A DNA stretch of 64,000 nt from Bradyrhizobium septentrionale. GTDB taxonomy: Bacteria; Pseudomonadota; Alphaproteobacteria; Rhizobiales; Xanthobacteraceae. Of this stretch, positions 35,804 to 43,480 are shown one piece after another; the first letter of the stretch is position 1, and each line of letters starts with the position of its first letter. The translations under genes and the position numbers were made by a program. The notes beneath the pieces were generated by a model. The model was not told the origin of the DNA. It saw only the letters and a list, made by a program, of their open reading frames with translations, and made no database searches. The stretch lies in assembly GCF_011516645.4 (NCBI RefSeq), contig NZ_CP088285.1:1550001-1614000 (forward strand), read 5' to 3'.

Positions 35804-35855
35804 GCGCGCTTTTTGCCGCAAGGCCACGATTGTCGCAAGGACCGCAAATCGAAAA

Positions 35856-35879
35856 GGGCGGCAGCCGAAGCTACCGCCC
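35856..35879 (-). terminator. Hairpin between sodB and crcB
   Basis: GGGCGGTAGC-TTCG-GCTGCCGCCC on the minus strand is a 10-bp stem with one G-T pair and a tetraloop, followed by TTTTCG. On the plus strand it is followed by TTGTTC. It lies downstream of sodB and about 50 bp before crcB. Confidence 0.65.
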
Positions 35880-35899
35880 TTGTTCAAAACTCTCACATC

Positions 35900-36023
35900 G
35901 TCATTCCCCGGTGCGCAATTGCGCACCTGAGGGCGGTCCGCAGGACCGGACCCGGAATCTCGAGATTCTCGGGGCGCAATTGCGCCCCTGAGGGTTCGAT
36001 GCTCCGCATCGCCCCGGAATGAC
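35900..36023. repeat. REP-like palindrome with internal CGCAATTGCG hairpins
   Basis: GTCATTCC at the left and GGAATGAC at the right bound a 124-bp unit containing two copies of a CGCAATTGCG palindrome, GGTGCGCAATTGCGCACC and GGGGCGCAATTGCGCCCC. The same core lies in the loop hit by the IS1182 element. Confidence 0.8.
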
Positions 36024-36033
36024 AGCGCGACGA

Positions 36034-36633
36034 TTAGCCGGCCTTGCCGAACAGTTCGTCGACGTAGTCCCAGTTGACCAGGCTGTCGACGAACGCCTTC
36101 AGATAGTCCGGACGGCGGTTGCGGTAGTCGATGTAGTAGGAGTGCTCCCAGACGTCGACGCCGAGGATCGGCACCGCGCCGTGGACCAGCGGGTTCTCGC
36201 CGTTCGGGGTCTTGGCGATCTCGAGCTTGCCGCCCTTGACCTGCAGCCAGGCCCAGCCGGAGCCGAACTGGCCGACGCCGGCGGCGGCGAAATCGGTCTT
36301 GAACTTCTCGAAGCCGCCGAGATCCTCGTTGATCTTCTTCTCGAGCCGGCCGGGCAGCTTGCTGCCGCCGCCATTCGGCTTCATCCACTTCCAGAAGTGG
36401 ATGTGGTTGTAGTGCTGGCCGGCATTGTTGAAGACGGCCGCGTTCTTGCCGAACGAGCCCTTCACGATCTCCTCGAGGGACTTGCCTTCGAATTCGGTCC
36501 CCTTGATCGCGTTGTTGCCGTTGGTAACGTAGGCCTGGTGATGCTTGTCGTGGTGAAACTCCAGCGTTTCCTTGGACATGTAGGGCGCAAGGGCGTCGTG
36601 GGCGTAGGGCAGATCGGGTAGCGTGAAGGTCAT
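36034..36633 (-). CDS. sodB: Superoxide dismutase, Fe/Mn type
   Basis: Cytoplasmic superoxide dismutase (199 aa) that converts superoxide to oxygen and hydrogen peroxide. Metal ligands are visible: His in LEFHHDKHHQAYV near 27, His in NNAGQHYNHIHFWKW near 75, and Asp/His in LGVDVWEHSYYIDY near 160. GSGWAWLQV and the GGG in KPNGGGSKLP fit the iron-containing subgroup, but metal choice cannot be settled by eye. The ATG at 36633 has a leader without a strong ribosome site. A REP palindrome lies just after the gene. Confidence 0.95.
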   Translation of the reverse strand: MTFTLPDLPYAHDALAPYMSKETLEFHHDKHHQAYVTNGNNAIKGTEFEGKSLEEIVKGSFGKNAAVFNNAGQHYNHIHFWKWMKPNGGGSKLPGRLEKKINEDLGGFEKFKTDFAAAGVGQFGSGWAWLQVKGGKLEIAKTPNGENPLVHGAVPILGVDVWEHSYYIDYRNRRPDYLKAFVDSLVNWDYVDELFGKAG

Positions 36634-36724
36634 GGGGTAATGTCCAACAGAGGGTGGGAGACTACACTTAACGGGTCCCCCTTATAGAAGGTTCCATCGC
36701 GGAGAAACACCGCATTTTCGGATC

Positions 36725-37306
36725 GTGTATGACAGATCGGCACAGCCGAGCAGCCAAGGCCCAGGACCCGCCGCGATGAGCATCGAAATCGACATTCTCA
36801 ACGGAGATGCGTCATGGCGGCGCGCCGAGCCGCTGCTCCGGTCGGTCTGGAGCCCGGATATCGTCGGGAAGCAACCCTGGGCCAACATCAAATGGGCTCA
36901 CGCGGATTTGCGCGTGCTGCTCGATGCGCCCGACGACAGCGGGCTGGCCTGCCATGTCGGTATCTACTTCCGGACCATCACCTGGAACGGCCACAAGGTG
37001 CATGTCGGCGGCATCGGCGGGGTCTCGACCCGCGAGGACTGCCGGCGGCGCGGCTATGCGTCGCTCGCGCTTGACGCCGCCGTGCACACCATTCGTGCCA
37101 ATGATGCGGTGAAATTTGCAATCTTATTCTGCGAGCCGCACAATTTCGCATTCTATCAGGCGCGCGGCTGGCATCCCTTCAGCGGCGAGGTCAGTTGCGA
37201 CCAGCCGTCGGGGCAGAGCCGCTTCGAGGCGATGGCGCCGTTCGTCAACGACATCGTCCGCGCCCCGCGCCAGGGCAAGATCGACCTATGCGGCCTGCCG
37301 TGGTGA
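36725..37306 (+). CDS. GNAT acetyltransferase, NodA/AAC(2')-like
   Basis: An acyl- or acetyltransferase of the GNAT superfamily (193 aa; 176 if the ATG at 36776 is the start). The acetyl-CoA-binding region is KVHVGGIGGVSTREDCRRRG YASLALD (in parts), with the R/Q-x-x-G-x-G/A-like turn CRRRGYAS. The later ILFCEPHNFAFYQARGW is motif B of the fold. The layout WAHADLRVLL...GLACHVGIYFR recalls aminoglycoside 2'-N-acetyltransferases and NodA. Substrate is unknown. It is divergent from sodB and lies beside a transposon-rich stretch. Confidence 0.8.
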   Translation: MYDRSAQPSSQGPGPAAMSIEIDILNGDASWRRAEPLLRSVWSPDIVGKQPWANIKWAHADLRVLLDAPDDSGLACHVGIYFRTITWNGHKVHVGGIGGVSTREDCRRRGYASLALDAAVHTIRANDAVKFAILFCEPHNFAFYQARGWHPFSGEVSCDQPSGQSRFEAMAPFVNDIVRAPRQGKIDLCGLPW

Positions 37307-37473
37307 CCCCTGCGCGCACGGTGGTGGCGAGCGCATCTCACCGCCCGTAAAATGTCGAGCATCATTTATTGCCGCGAGCCTGATCATTTGGCGCTGAAAT
37401 TCCAGCCGCATCGGCAGTGCGCCCCCTCTCCCGCTTGCGGGGGAGGGTTGGGGTGGGGGCTCTCTCCGCGGTA

Positions 37474-38810
37474 CAGACCGGATAGATACCCGACAGTTTA
37501 GACCGGCATGATTGCCGACAGGTTTCTAGAAGCATCGGCGGGAGGGCCCGACGATGCCGTTCAGAGAGACCAGTCGGATGGAAGAGCGTATCCGGATGCT
37601 TATGGAGTACGAGAGCGGGAACTGGAGCGTGTCGGAGTTGTGCCGCCGTCACGGTATCTGCCGCGACACGTTTTACGCATGGCGCCAGCGGAAGCAGAGC
37701 GGCGATCCGGAGTGGTTCAGGGACCGTTCGCACGCGCCGCAGCAATGCCGACAAACGACCGATGCGGCGATTGCAGAGAAGGTGATCGCGGCTCGGCAGC
37801 GCTTTCCCTATCTGGGACCGCGCAAGCTGCTCGCCCTGCTTGACCGCCAGGCGCCGGAGATCGATTGGCCGGCGGCGTCGACGATTGGGAGCATTCTCAA
37901 GCGCGCGGGGCTGATCTCGCCGGTGAAGCGCCGCCGCCGTCCGCTCGACCAGCGGCGTCCCTGCACGCCGGTGCAGGAGCCGAACGACGAGTGGAGCGTG
38001 GACTTCAAGGGTTGGTTCCGCACCCGCGACCAGTGCCGGATTGATCCGTTGACGGTGGCTGACAGCCACAGTCGCTTCCTGATCGAACTGCAGATCGTCG
38101 CACCGACGACCGAGGGCGTCCGCCCCCGCTTCGAGAGGGCTTTCCGCGAGCATGGCCTGCCGCGGGCAATCCGCTGCGACAATGGTTCGCCGTTCGGCTC
38201 GCGCGGCGCCGGCGGTCTCACCACATTGTCGGTCTGGTGGCTGAAGCTCGGCATTACGCCGCACTTCATCCGTCCGGCCTCGCCGCAGGAGAACGGTCGC
38301 CATGAGCGCATGCATCGCACCTTGAAGGCGCAAACATCGAGCCCACCGGCAGATAATGCGTCCGAGCAACAGGCCCGCTTTGACGCCTTCCGAGAGCATT
38401 ACAATAAGGAACGTCCTCACGAAGCGCTGGGCCAACGGCCGCCGGAGGACGCCTATCGAGCATCTCAACGCACCATGCCGGATCGCGAGCAAGACCCCTG
38501 GTATGACGCCGATCACCAGGCCCGCCGTGTTCGCGGCAATGGGGAGATTAAATGGAAAGGCAAGTTCGTCTTTATCGGTCAGGCGCTGGTGAACGAACTT
38601 GTCGGCATCGCCGAACTCGATACCGGTGACCACGTCGTCCGCTTCTGCGACCTCGACGTCGGTCTCATCGACCGCCGCGGCCTGTTCACCCGGTTCGCTC
38701 CGCCTCGTGAGGGGCTGCGCGAACCGGGCGAACAGACCGCTTAACCCAAACTGTCGGGGATCATGCCGGTCCAAAATGTCGGGAATCATGCCGGTTGAAC
38801 ACGCGAGTCA
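37474..38810 (+). mobile_element. IS481-family insertion sequence, complete
   Basis: An element of about 1.3 kb with one intact transposase gene. Each end carries two 18-bp units with 25-bp spacing. Left: 37478-37495 and 37503-37520. Right, inverted: 38752-38769 and 38777-38794, as in TGTCGGGAATCATGCCGG. These are probably transposase-binding sites. The exact outer ends and target duplication are not certain because the element sits in the loop of a palindrome; the limits given are those of the flanking 19-bp arms. Confidence 0.82.
37554..38744 (+). CDS. IS481-family transposase
   Basis: Transposase (396 aa) with an N-terminal helix-turn-helix (about 5-60, LCRRHGICRDTFYAWRQR) and an integrase-core domain (about 140-300). 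The catalytic triad is visible: Asp in NDEWSVDFKGWF, Asp in AIRCDNGSPFG, and Glu in RPASPQENGRHERMHRTLK. ATG 37554 follows a purine-rich stretch (GGGAGGG) at a suitable distance. The gene ends 7 nt before the first right-end repeat. The frame is intact, so the element may be mobile. Confidence 0.94.
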   Translation: MPFRETSRMEERIRMLMEYESGNWSVSELCRRHGICRDTFYAWRQRKQSGDPEWFRDRSHAPQQCRQTTDAAIAEKVIAARQRFPYLGPRKLLALLDRQAPEIDWPAASTIGSILKRAGLISPVKRRRRPLDQRRPCTPVQEPNDEWSVDFKGWFRTRDQCRIDPLTVADSHSRFLIELQIVAPTTEGVRPRFERAFREHGLPRAIRCDNGSPFGSRGAGGLTTLSVWWLKLGITPHFIRPASPQENGRHERMHRTLKAQTSSPPADNASEQQARFDAFREHYNKERPHEALGQRPPEDAYRASQRTMPDREQDPWYDADHQARRVRGNGEIKWKGKFVFIGQALVNELVGIAELDTGDHVVRFCDLDVGLIDRRGLFTRFAPPREGLREPGEQTA

Positions 38811-38861
38811 TACCGCGGAGAGAGCCCCCACCCGCCCCGCGCTGCGCGCGTGTCGGCCTCC

Positions 38862-38871
38862 CCCGCAAGCG
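38862..38871. repeat. Left target duplication of the ISAs1 element
   Basis: CCCGCAAGCG, immediately before the left end CAGGGCTATCGCATATGG, is repeated exactly after the right end (40056-40065). Confidence 0.92.
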
Positions 38872-40055
38872 CAGGGCTATCGCATATGGGCCAGGGCTTT
38901 GAGGAGGTAGTCGTCGTTCCATGCGCATTTTTTGATGCGGTGGCTGATAGGGACCTTCGGCGGGTCGGTCATCTGCAGGATATTTTTTGCGATTCGCTTG
39001 AGGATGGCGATGTTGGCAGGTGCGTGGTCCTTGCGAGCTCGGTTCATATCCTCGGCGAGATGAACATCAAGCATCCAGTGCAGGCCGTTCTCGACCTGCC
39101 AATGGGCTCGCGTGATGTCGAGGGCCTGCTGCGGCGAGAACACGCGCGAGGTCATGAACAAGCGCGTCAGCGGCTCGGACCGATCACGCCGGGAAGTGAT
39201 CCGGATGATGGCGGCATGGCCGGGCATCAGCGCGGTCTCGACCGGCACCACCTCAGCTTTCCGCCATTCGTCGCGGCCATGACCGCGTTCCGTCTGCTCG
39301 ACAACCGGTGGCGAGGGCGCTCGTGCCAGCAGGCTCTCGGCTTCCTTGTGCCAGTGACCACGGTTGCCTTTCAGCGCCAGCACATAGTCCGCATTCTGTT
39401 CGACGACCGCCTCGGCCATCCGGCGATGGCAATGCAGCGCGTCGGCCGTGACGATCTTGTCAGTCAGATCAATCAGCGCGATCACCTTCAGGGCGGCCTC
39501 AATCTCGTTCTCGGCCGCCGTCGGCGACGCGGCCGCAAGGCAAAGCCGGGTTTGCGTGGCGAAGGCCGAGACCGTCAGCGGCGGATAGGCCTGCTGGCCT
39601 TGTTCATAGGCGCGCCGCAAGGCCTTGCCGTCGAGCGCGACCACCTCGTCTGGCGTGGCCACAGTCGTGCCGCTGGATTCGCCGAGCGCCCGGGCAAAAC
39701 CCGCGGCAAACGACGCAAAAGCCTGCTCGAACGCCCGCGGATCCAGCAGCCGCAAAAGCCGCGAGAAAGTATCGTGGCTGGGGGCCACGTCGTAATCGAT
39801 CAGGCGAGACAGCACAGCCCTGCGGGTCTCCGCGAACAACGCAAATTCGGTTGCTGTCGCGGCCCCGCACAGGCTCGCGGCGACCATCATCACGATCAGG
39901 TCGCCCAACCGATGCGTCGCGTTTCCGGCTCGGGGGTCGGGAACCGATCCAAAACAGGTTTCCAGGCAGATGGCCGTTTCTCCTTCGAAAAACTGCCTCC
40001 CTCAAGAATCCCTATTCAGCCTCAACACAAGAAAAATCCATATGCGATTCCCCTG
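38872..40055 (-). mobile_element. ISAs1-family insertion sequence with a 10-bp target duplication
   Basis: A 1184-bp element. The left end is CAGGGCTATCGCATATGG (38872-38889) and the right end, inverted, is CAGGGGAATCGCATATGG (40055 back to 40038); 16 of 18 bases match. Both ends are bordered by CCCGCAAGCG, a perfect 10-bp duplication. The transposase frame is full but its start codon is unclear. The ends and duplication fit the ISAs1 family well. Confidence 0.93.
38877..39908 (-). CDS. ISAs1-family transposase
   Basis: DDE transposase of the ISAs1/H-repeat group (343 aa from a TTG start; family members are some 20-40 aa longer). Catalytic residues are in VVALDGKALRRAYEQG (Asp), IALIDLTDKIVTADALHCHR (Asp) and RAHWQVENGLHWMLDVHLAED (Glu). 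The family N-terminal motif PDPRAGNATHRLGDL is encoded in frame, but half of it lies upstream of the TTG. The open frame runs back to 40001 with no ATG, GTG or TTG. The start is therefore damaged or unusual. The stop codon lies within the left terminal repeat. Confidence 0.9.
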   Translation of the reverse strand: MGDLIVMMVAASLCGAATATEFALFAETRRAVLSRLIDYDVAPSHDTFSRLLRLLDPRAFEQAFASFAAGFARALGESSGTTVATPDEVVALDGKALRRAYEQGQQAYPPLTVSAFATQTRLCLAAASPTAAENEIEAALKVIALIDLTDKIVTADALHCHRRMAEAVVEQNADYVLALKGNRGHWHKEAESLLARAPSPPVVEQTERGHGRDEWRKAEVVPVETALMPGHAAIIRITSRRDRSEPLTRLFMTSRVFSPQQALDITRAHWQVENGLHWMLDVHLAEDMNRARKDHAPANIAILKRIAKNILQMTDPPKVPISHRIKKCAWNDDYLLKALAHMR

Positions 40056-40065
40056 CCCGCAAGCG
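40056..40065. repeat. Right target duplication of the ISAs1 element
   Basis: CCCGCAAGCG directly after the right terminal repeat, identical to 38862-38871. Confidence 0.92.
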
Positions 40066-40119
40066 GGAGAGGCAAAGCAGGCTCGTGGACAGAGCTCAAA
40101 CGCACGTGAGCGACAGCGC

Positions 40120-41505
40120 ATGACCATCGATGCCTCGATCGACGACGCCAGGTCCGCCGCCGTCGCGCCCGCGGTACCGGTCGATCATTTGCTGACGGCG
40201 CCGATCCTGCCGACGCTGCTGAAGCTCGCGGTCCCCAACACCATCGCGATGTTCGGCTCGACCCTGGTCGCGGTTGCCGAGACCTCCTATATCGGCCGGC
40301 TCGGCACCGAGCCGCTGGCGGGCATCGCGCTGGTGTTTCCGTTCGCGATGCTGACGCAGATGATGTCGGCGGGCGCGATGGGCGGCGGCGTCTCGTCGGC
40401 GATCAGCCGCGCGCTCGGCGCCGGCGACCGCGACCGCGCCGCCGATCTGGCGCTGCATGCGGCGATCATCGGCGCCTGCGCCGGATTGTTCTTTACCGTG
40501 ATGATGCTGGGCTTCGGCCAAAACTTCTACGCGCTGCTCGGCGGACGCGGCGGCGTGCTCGAGCAATCCTTGCATTACTCTCAGGTGCTGTTCTCCGGCG
40601 CGATCTCGATCTGGCTGGTCAACACGCTGGCCTCCGTGGTGCGCGGCACCGGCGACATGCGCGTCCCCTCGATGACGCTGATCACCGTCTCGATCATCCA
40701 GATCGCGGTCGGCGGCGTGCTCGGCCTCGGCCTGTTCGGCATGCCCGGTCTCGGCATGCGCGGCGTCGCCGCGGGCCAGCTCACGGCCTTCACGTGTGGG
40801 GCGATCTTCCTTGCCTGGTATCTCGCCAGCGGCCGCAGCCGGCTGAAGCTCGACTTTGCCGCGTTCAGCTTTCAGCGCGCGATGTTCCTCGACATCCTCA
40901 AGGTCGGCGCGATCTCCTGCCTGTCGCCGCTGCAGAGCGTGCTGACCATCCTGATCTTCACAAAAATCCTGGCGGGCTTCGGCACCGAGACGCTGGCCGG
41001 CTACGGCATGGGATCGCGGCTGGAGTTCTTGCTGATCCCGATCGCGTTCGCAGTCGGCGTCGCCTCGGTGCCGATGGTCGGCATGGCGATCGGCGCGGGC
41101 CTCGTGACACGGGCGCGCAAGGTGGCGTGGACCGCCGGCACCGTCGCCGGTCTCGCCGTCGGGCTGGTCGGGCTTGTGGTCGCAGTCAAACCGACGCTGT
41201 GGATTGCGCTGTTCACCAGCGATCCCGGCGTGACCGCGGCGGCCTCGTCCTATTTCGCGCTGGCCGGCCCGGCCTTCGGCTTCTTCGGCGTCGGCGTCTG
41301 CCTTTATTTCTCCTCGCAAGGCGCGGCCAAGGTCGGCGGCCCGGTGCTGGCCGGGACCATCCGCCTGCTGCTGGTCGGTATCGGCGGCTGGTGGCTCGCT
41401 ACCGTGAGCGCCCCGGCCTGGACGCTGTTCGCGCTGGTCGGTGGCGCCATGGTGGCGTTCGGCCTCGCCACTATCATCTCGATCAAGGTCACCCGCTGGG
41501 GATAA
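40120..41505 (+). CDS. MATE family efflux transporter
   Basis: Inner-membrane drug/cation antiporter of the MATE family (461 aa) with 12 predicted helices in two related halves. The first half starts LLTAPILPTLLKLAVPNTIAMFG, then GRLGTEPLAGIALVFPFAML and GGGVSSAISRALGAGDRDRA. The second half repeats the theme with GFGTETLAGYGMGSRLEFLL and PMVGMAIGAGLVTRARKVAW. Paired N-terminal motifs of this kind define the family. The start at 40120 was chosen because the upstream in-frame region overlaps the ISAs1 element and target duplication. Substrate is unknown. Confidence 0.92.
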   Translation: MTIDASIDDARSAAVAPAVPVDHLLTAPILPTLLKLAVPNTIAMFGSTLVAVAETSYIGRLGTEPLAGIALVFPFAMLTQMMSAGAMGGGVSSAISRALGAGDRDRAADLALHAAIIGACAGLFFTVMMLGFGQNFYALLGGRGGVLEQSLHYSQVLFSGAISIWLVNTLASVVRGTGDMRVPSMTLITVSIIQIAVGGVLGLGLFGMPGLGMRGVAAGQLTAFTCGAIFLAWYLASGRSRLKLDFAAFSFQRAMFLDILKVGAISCLSPLQSVLTILIFTKILAGFGTETLAGYGMGSRLEFLLIPIAFAVGVASVPMVGMAIGAGLVTRARKVAWTAGTVAGLAVGLVGLVVAVKPTLWIALFTSDPGVTAAASSYFALAGPAFGFFGVGVCLYFSSQGAAKVGGPVLAGTIRLLLVGIGGWWLATVSAPAWTLFALVGGAMVAFGLATIISIKVTRWG

Positions 41506-41653
41506 GCCACGACGCAGCCGAGCCTTGCCTGAGCATGACCGCCGCGGAAACAGGCAACAAAAATTTCCAGACGGCGCGCGCCTGATCGCGCAAATATGAC
41601 ATTGCAGAAATCTTTCGACTTGTTATGCAGGCCGGCCTTCTGGGGGATCGACC

Positions 41654-42097
41654 ATGGCCTGCAGATTCGGATTCGTGATCGCAATCGTCGCGACGGCGCT
41701 TGCCGTGCCTGCCGCGCATGCGCAAGGCGCGCCTGAGCCGGCCGGCGTCTGGCAGACCCAGGCGGGCGATGCCCGCGTCAAGATCAGCAAATGCGGCGGC
41801 GGCATCTGCGGCGTGGTGGTGAGCCTGCGCGACCCGATCGATCCGATGACCGGCAAGCCGCAGGTCGACAACAAGAATCCCAATCCGTCGCTGGCCAACC
41901 GGCCGATCATCGGACTGCCGCTGTTCGCCGGCATGCATCCGGTCGCGGCGGGCAAATGGTCGGGCCAGATCTACAATGCCGACGACGGCGGCACCTATGC
42001 GAGCAGCATCACGGTGATCGGCGAAAGCACGCTGCGCGTCGAAGGCTGCGTCGGCGCTCTGTGCGGCGGCGAGACCTGGACCCGGGTGGGACGGTAA
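41654..42097 (+). CDS. DUF2147 secreted protein
   Basis: A 147-residue exported protein. The signal peptide is MACRFGFVIAIVATALAVPAAHA. The mature DUF2147 domain starts PAGVWQTQAGDARVKISKCG and includes CGVVVSLRDPIDPMTGKPQVD, KWSGQIYNADDGGTYASSI and LRVEGCVGALCGGETWTRV. The last is the family C-terminal motif. Four Cys residues may form disulphides. Members are small periplasmic proteins of unknown function. GGGGGAT before ATG 41654 serves as the ribosome site. The gene is convergent with DUF3095. Confidence 0.9.
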   Translation: MACRFGFVIAIVATALAVPAAHAQGAPEPAGVWQTQAGDARVKISKCGGGICGVVVSLRDPIDPMTGKPQVDNKNPNPSLANRPIIGLPLFAGMHPVAAGKWSGQIYNADDGGTYASSITVIGESTLRVEGCVGALCGGETWTRVGR

Positions 42098-42133
42098 TTT
42101 GTAGCCGAGCAGCGGCCACGACGGGACTGCGCT

Positions 42134-42160
42134 CCCTCTCCCCGCTCTTGCGGAGAGAGG
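42134..42160. terminator. Hairpin between convergent genes DUF2147 and DUF3095
   Basis: CTCTCCCCGC-TCTT-GCGGAGAGAG can pair over 10 positions with one mismatch. It lies between the two stop codons and resembles part of the large palindrome at 37.4 kb. It has no clear T-run. Confidence 0.4.
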
Positions 42161-42171
42161 TTAGAAAACGC

Positions 42172-43320
42172 CTACGCCGCGCGCGTCTTCAGCACGGCGG
42201 CCGCCGAGGCATAACCGCCGCGGGCGCCGTCGATGAAGTGGACGTGGTCGGCGCGCATCACCGACGGCGTGAAGCAGGTCATCATCGCGGCGTCCTGTTC
42301 GTGCAGGCCGTAGCGCACGACGCCCTGCGCGGCCGCGGCGACCAGGCGCTGTTCGAGCTCGGCGGCGAGTTCCGGGGTGCAATCCAGGATCATGCGCAGG
42401 CCGTCGTCGAACTTGCGGAAGTCGGAATTCTCGACCACCTGCCGCACATAGTCTTTCGGCACGAACTTGCCGACCGGGATATTGAACCGCATCAGCGTGT
42501 AGGCCCACAGCGTGAACGCGAGCACCGCGGCACGCCGCAGCGCGAGCGAGCCGCCGCGCCGCGCGCGCGCCTCGTATTCAATCCCCTGCGGCGGCCAGCG
42601 CAGCGGCGGGCCGCTTGCAGGCACCGGCCGTCCGGCCTCCGGGCTCTTCTCGACCCGCACGACGATGTCCTCGATCACCTTGCGGAAGGCTGCCGGATCG
42701 GCGTTCTTCGCCGGCAGCACCAGCACCGAGAGGATGACGCCACGCACTGAGGGCATCACCTCGAAGCGGCAGGACAGGCCGGACAGATCGGGCTGTGTGC
42801 CCGGCGGCGCCGGATCGACCGCGAACTCGCCGCGCTTCATCGCGGCATCGGCGTAAGCCAGCCCGCCGCCGGAGAACATCGCATAGGACAGATTGGCCGA
42901 CGGCCCGAAGCGCGCGACGCGGACATCGACGCGCGCGGCGCGGATCGCCGTCATCGGCACCAGCGCCACCCGCAGCACCAGATCGAGGTCGTCCTGGACC
43001 CAGCGGGCGGTCGCGGCCAGCGCCTCGCGCGCCTTGTCGAGATCGGCGGGGGAGACCGCGAAGCTCGCGCCGTCGCCGCCGAACACGAAGGGGAATTCGC
43101 GGCCATCGAGCGCATTGGTGACGGAGGCAACCACCGCGGCGCCGGCCATGTTGACCGCCTTGTAACGCTGCGCCGCGATCGCCCTGGTCGACTCGACGAT
43201 ATCGGCGACGCCGACCGTCCAGTCATCAGGCAGCCGCGCATACAGCGCCGGATCCATCAGGCGCGCGAAGCCGCGAAACACCGGAATGCTGCCGTAAAAG
43301 ATCTCGCTGCCGCCCACCAT
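42172..43320 (-). CDS. DUF3095 protein with cyclase-like metal motifs
   Basis: A 382-residue protein of the DUF3095 family. The first 110 residues include DDWTVGVADIVESTRAIAAQ and FPFVFGGDGASFAV. Both match the metal-binding positions of class III nucleotide cyclases (Asp in D-I/V-x-x-S/T and Asp in GGD-G). The remainder (about 115-382) has no known fold by eye. A short hydrophobic segment (about 270-290, LRRAAVLAFTLWAYTLM) is present. The start MVGGSEIFYGS was chosen because the 34 upstream codons overlap a REP-type repeat region. Whether it makes a nucleotide second messenger is not established. Confidence 0.8.
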   Translation of the reverse strand: MVGGSEIFYGSIPVFRGFARLMDPALYARLPDDWTVGVADIVESTRAIAAQRYKAVNMAGAAVVASVTNALDGREFPFVFGGDGASFAVSPADLDKAREALAATARWVQDDLDLVLRVALVPMTAIRAARVDVRVARFGPSANLSYAMFSGGGLAYADAAMKRGEFAVDPAPPGTQPDLSGLSCRFEVMPSVRGVILSVLVLPAKNADPAAFRKVIEDIVVRVEKSPEAGRPVPASGPPLRWPPQGIEYEARARRGGSLALRRAAVLAFTLWAYTLMRFNIPVGKFVPKDYVRQVVENSDFRKFDDGLRMILDCTPELAAELEQRLVAAAAQGVVRYGLHEQDAAMMTCFTPSVMRADHVHFIDGARGGYASAAAVLKTRAA

Positions 43321-43394
43321 CGCAACGCCGCGCCGTTGTTCGCCACTGTAGGACTCTCTAGCAGATACGAAGCAGTTTGGGATGGGTTTTGCAC

Positions 43395-43472
43395 CGTAGC
43401 CGCGCAGCGAAATCCGGGTCACCTTGTCCGCGGAGGAGTCCCCGGATTGCGCTTCGCTCCATCCGAGCTACG
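43395..43472. repeat. REP-like palindrome between htpG and DUF3095
   Basis: CGTAGC at the left and GCTACG at the right bound a 78-bp imperfect palindrome with inner matches AATCCGGG / CCCGGATT and GCAGCGAA / TTCGCT. It is a widespread Bradyrhizobium-type intergenic repeat and may end the htpG transcript. Confidence 0.75.
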
Positions 43473-43480
43473 CGTACCGC

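Larger units (their letters stand above)
37425..40072. repeat. Large intergenic palindrome interrupted twice by insertion sequences
   Basis: Left arm 37425-37473 and right arm 38811-38871 plus 40066-40072 form one palindrome. The inner arms are a perfect 19-bp pair (37455-37473, GGGGGCTCTCTCCGCGGTA, against 38811-38829). The outer arm at 37425-37445 pairs perfectly over 21 bp with 38858-38871 joined to 40066-40072, i.e. after removal of the ISAs1 element and one 10-bp duplication. The IS481 element lies in the loop, the ISAs1 element in the right arm. Confidence 0.85.

Noticed and set aside
35804..36033. Possible fluoride riboswitch ahead of crcB
   Set aside because: I could not find the crcB-motif pseudoknot segments; the region is a REP palindrome plus a hairpin.
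35417..36388. Apparent 323-residue fusion of CrcB with upstream sequence
   Set aside because: The extra 195 residues run antisense-like through repeats and sodB; CrcB homology begins at 35803.
37362..38789. 475-codon minus-strand frame across the IS481 element
   Set aside because: Shadow of the IS481 transposase; no domain, and it crosses both element ends.
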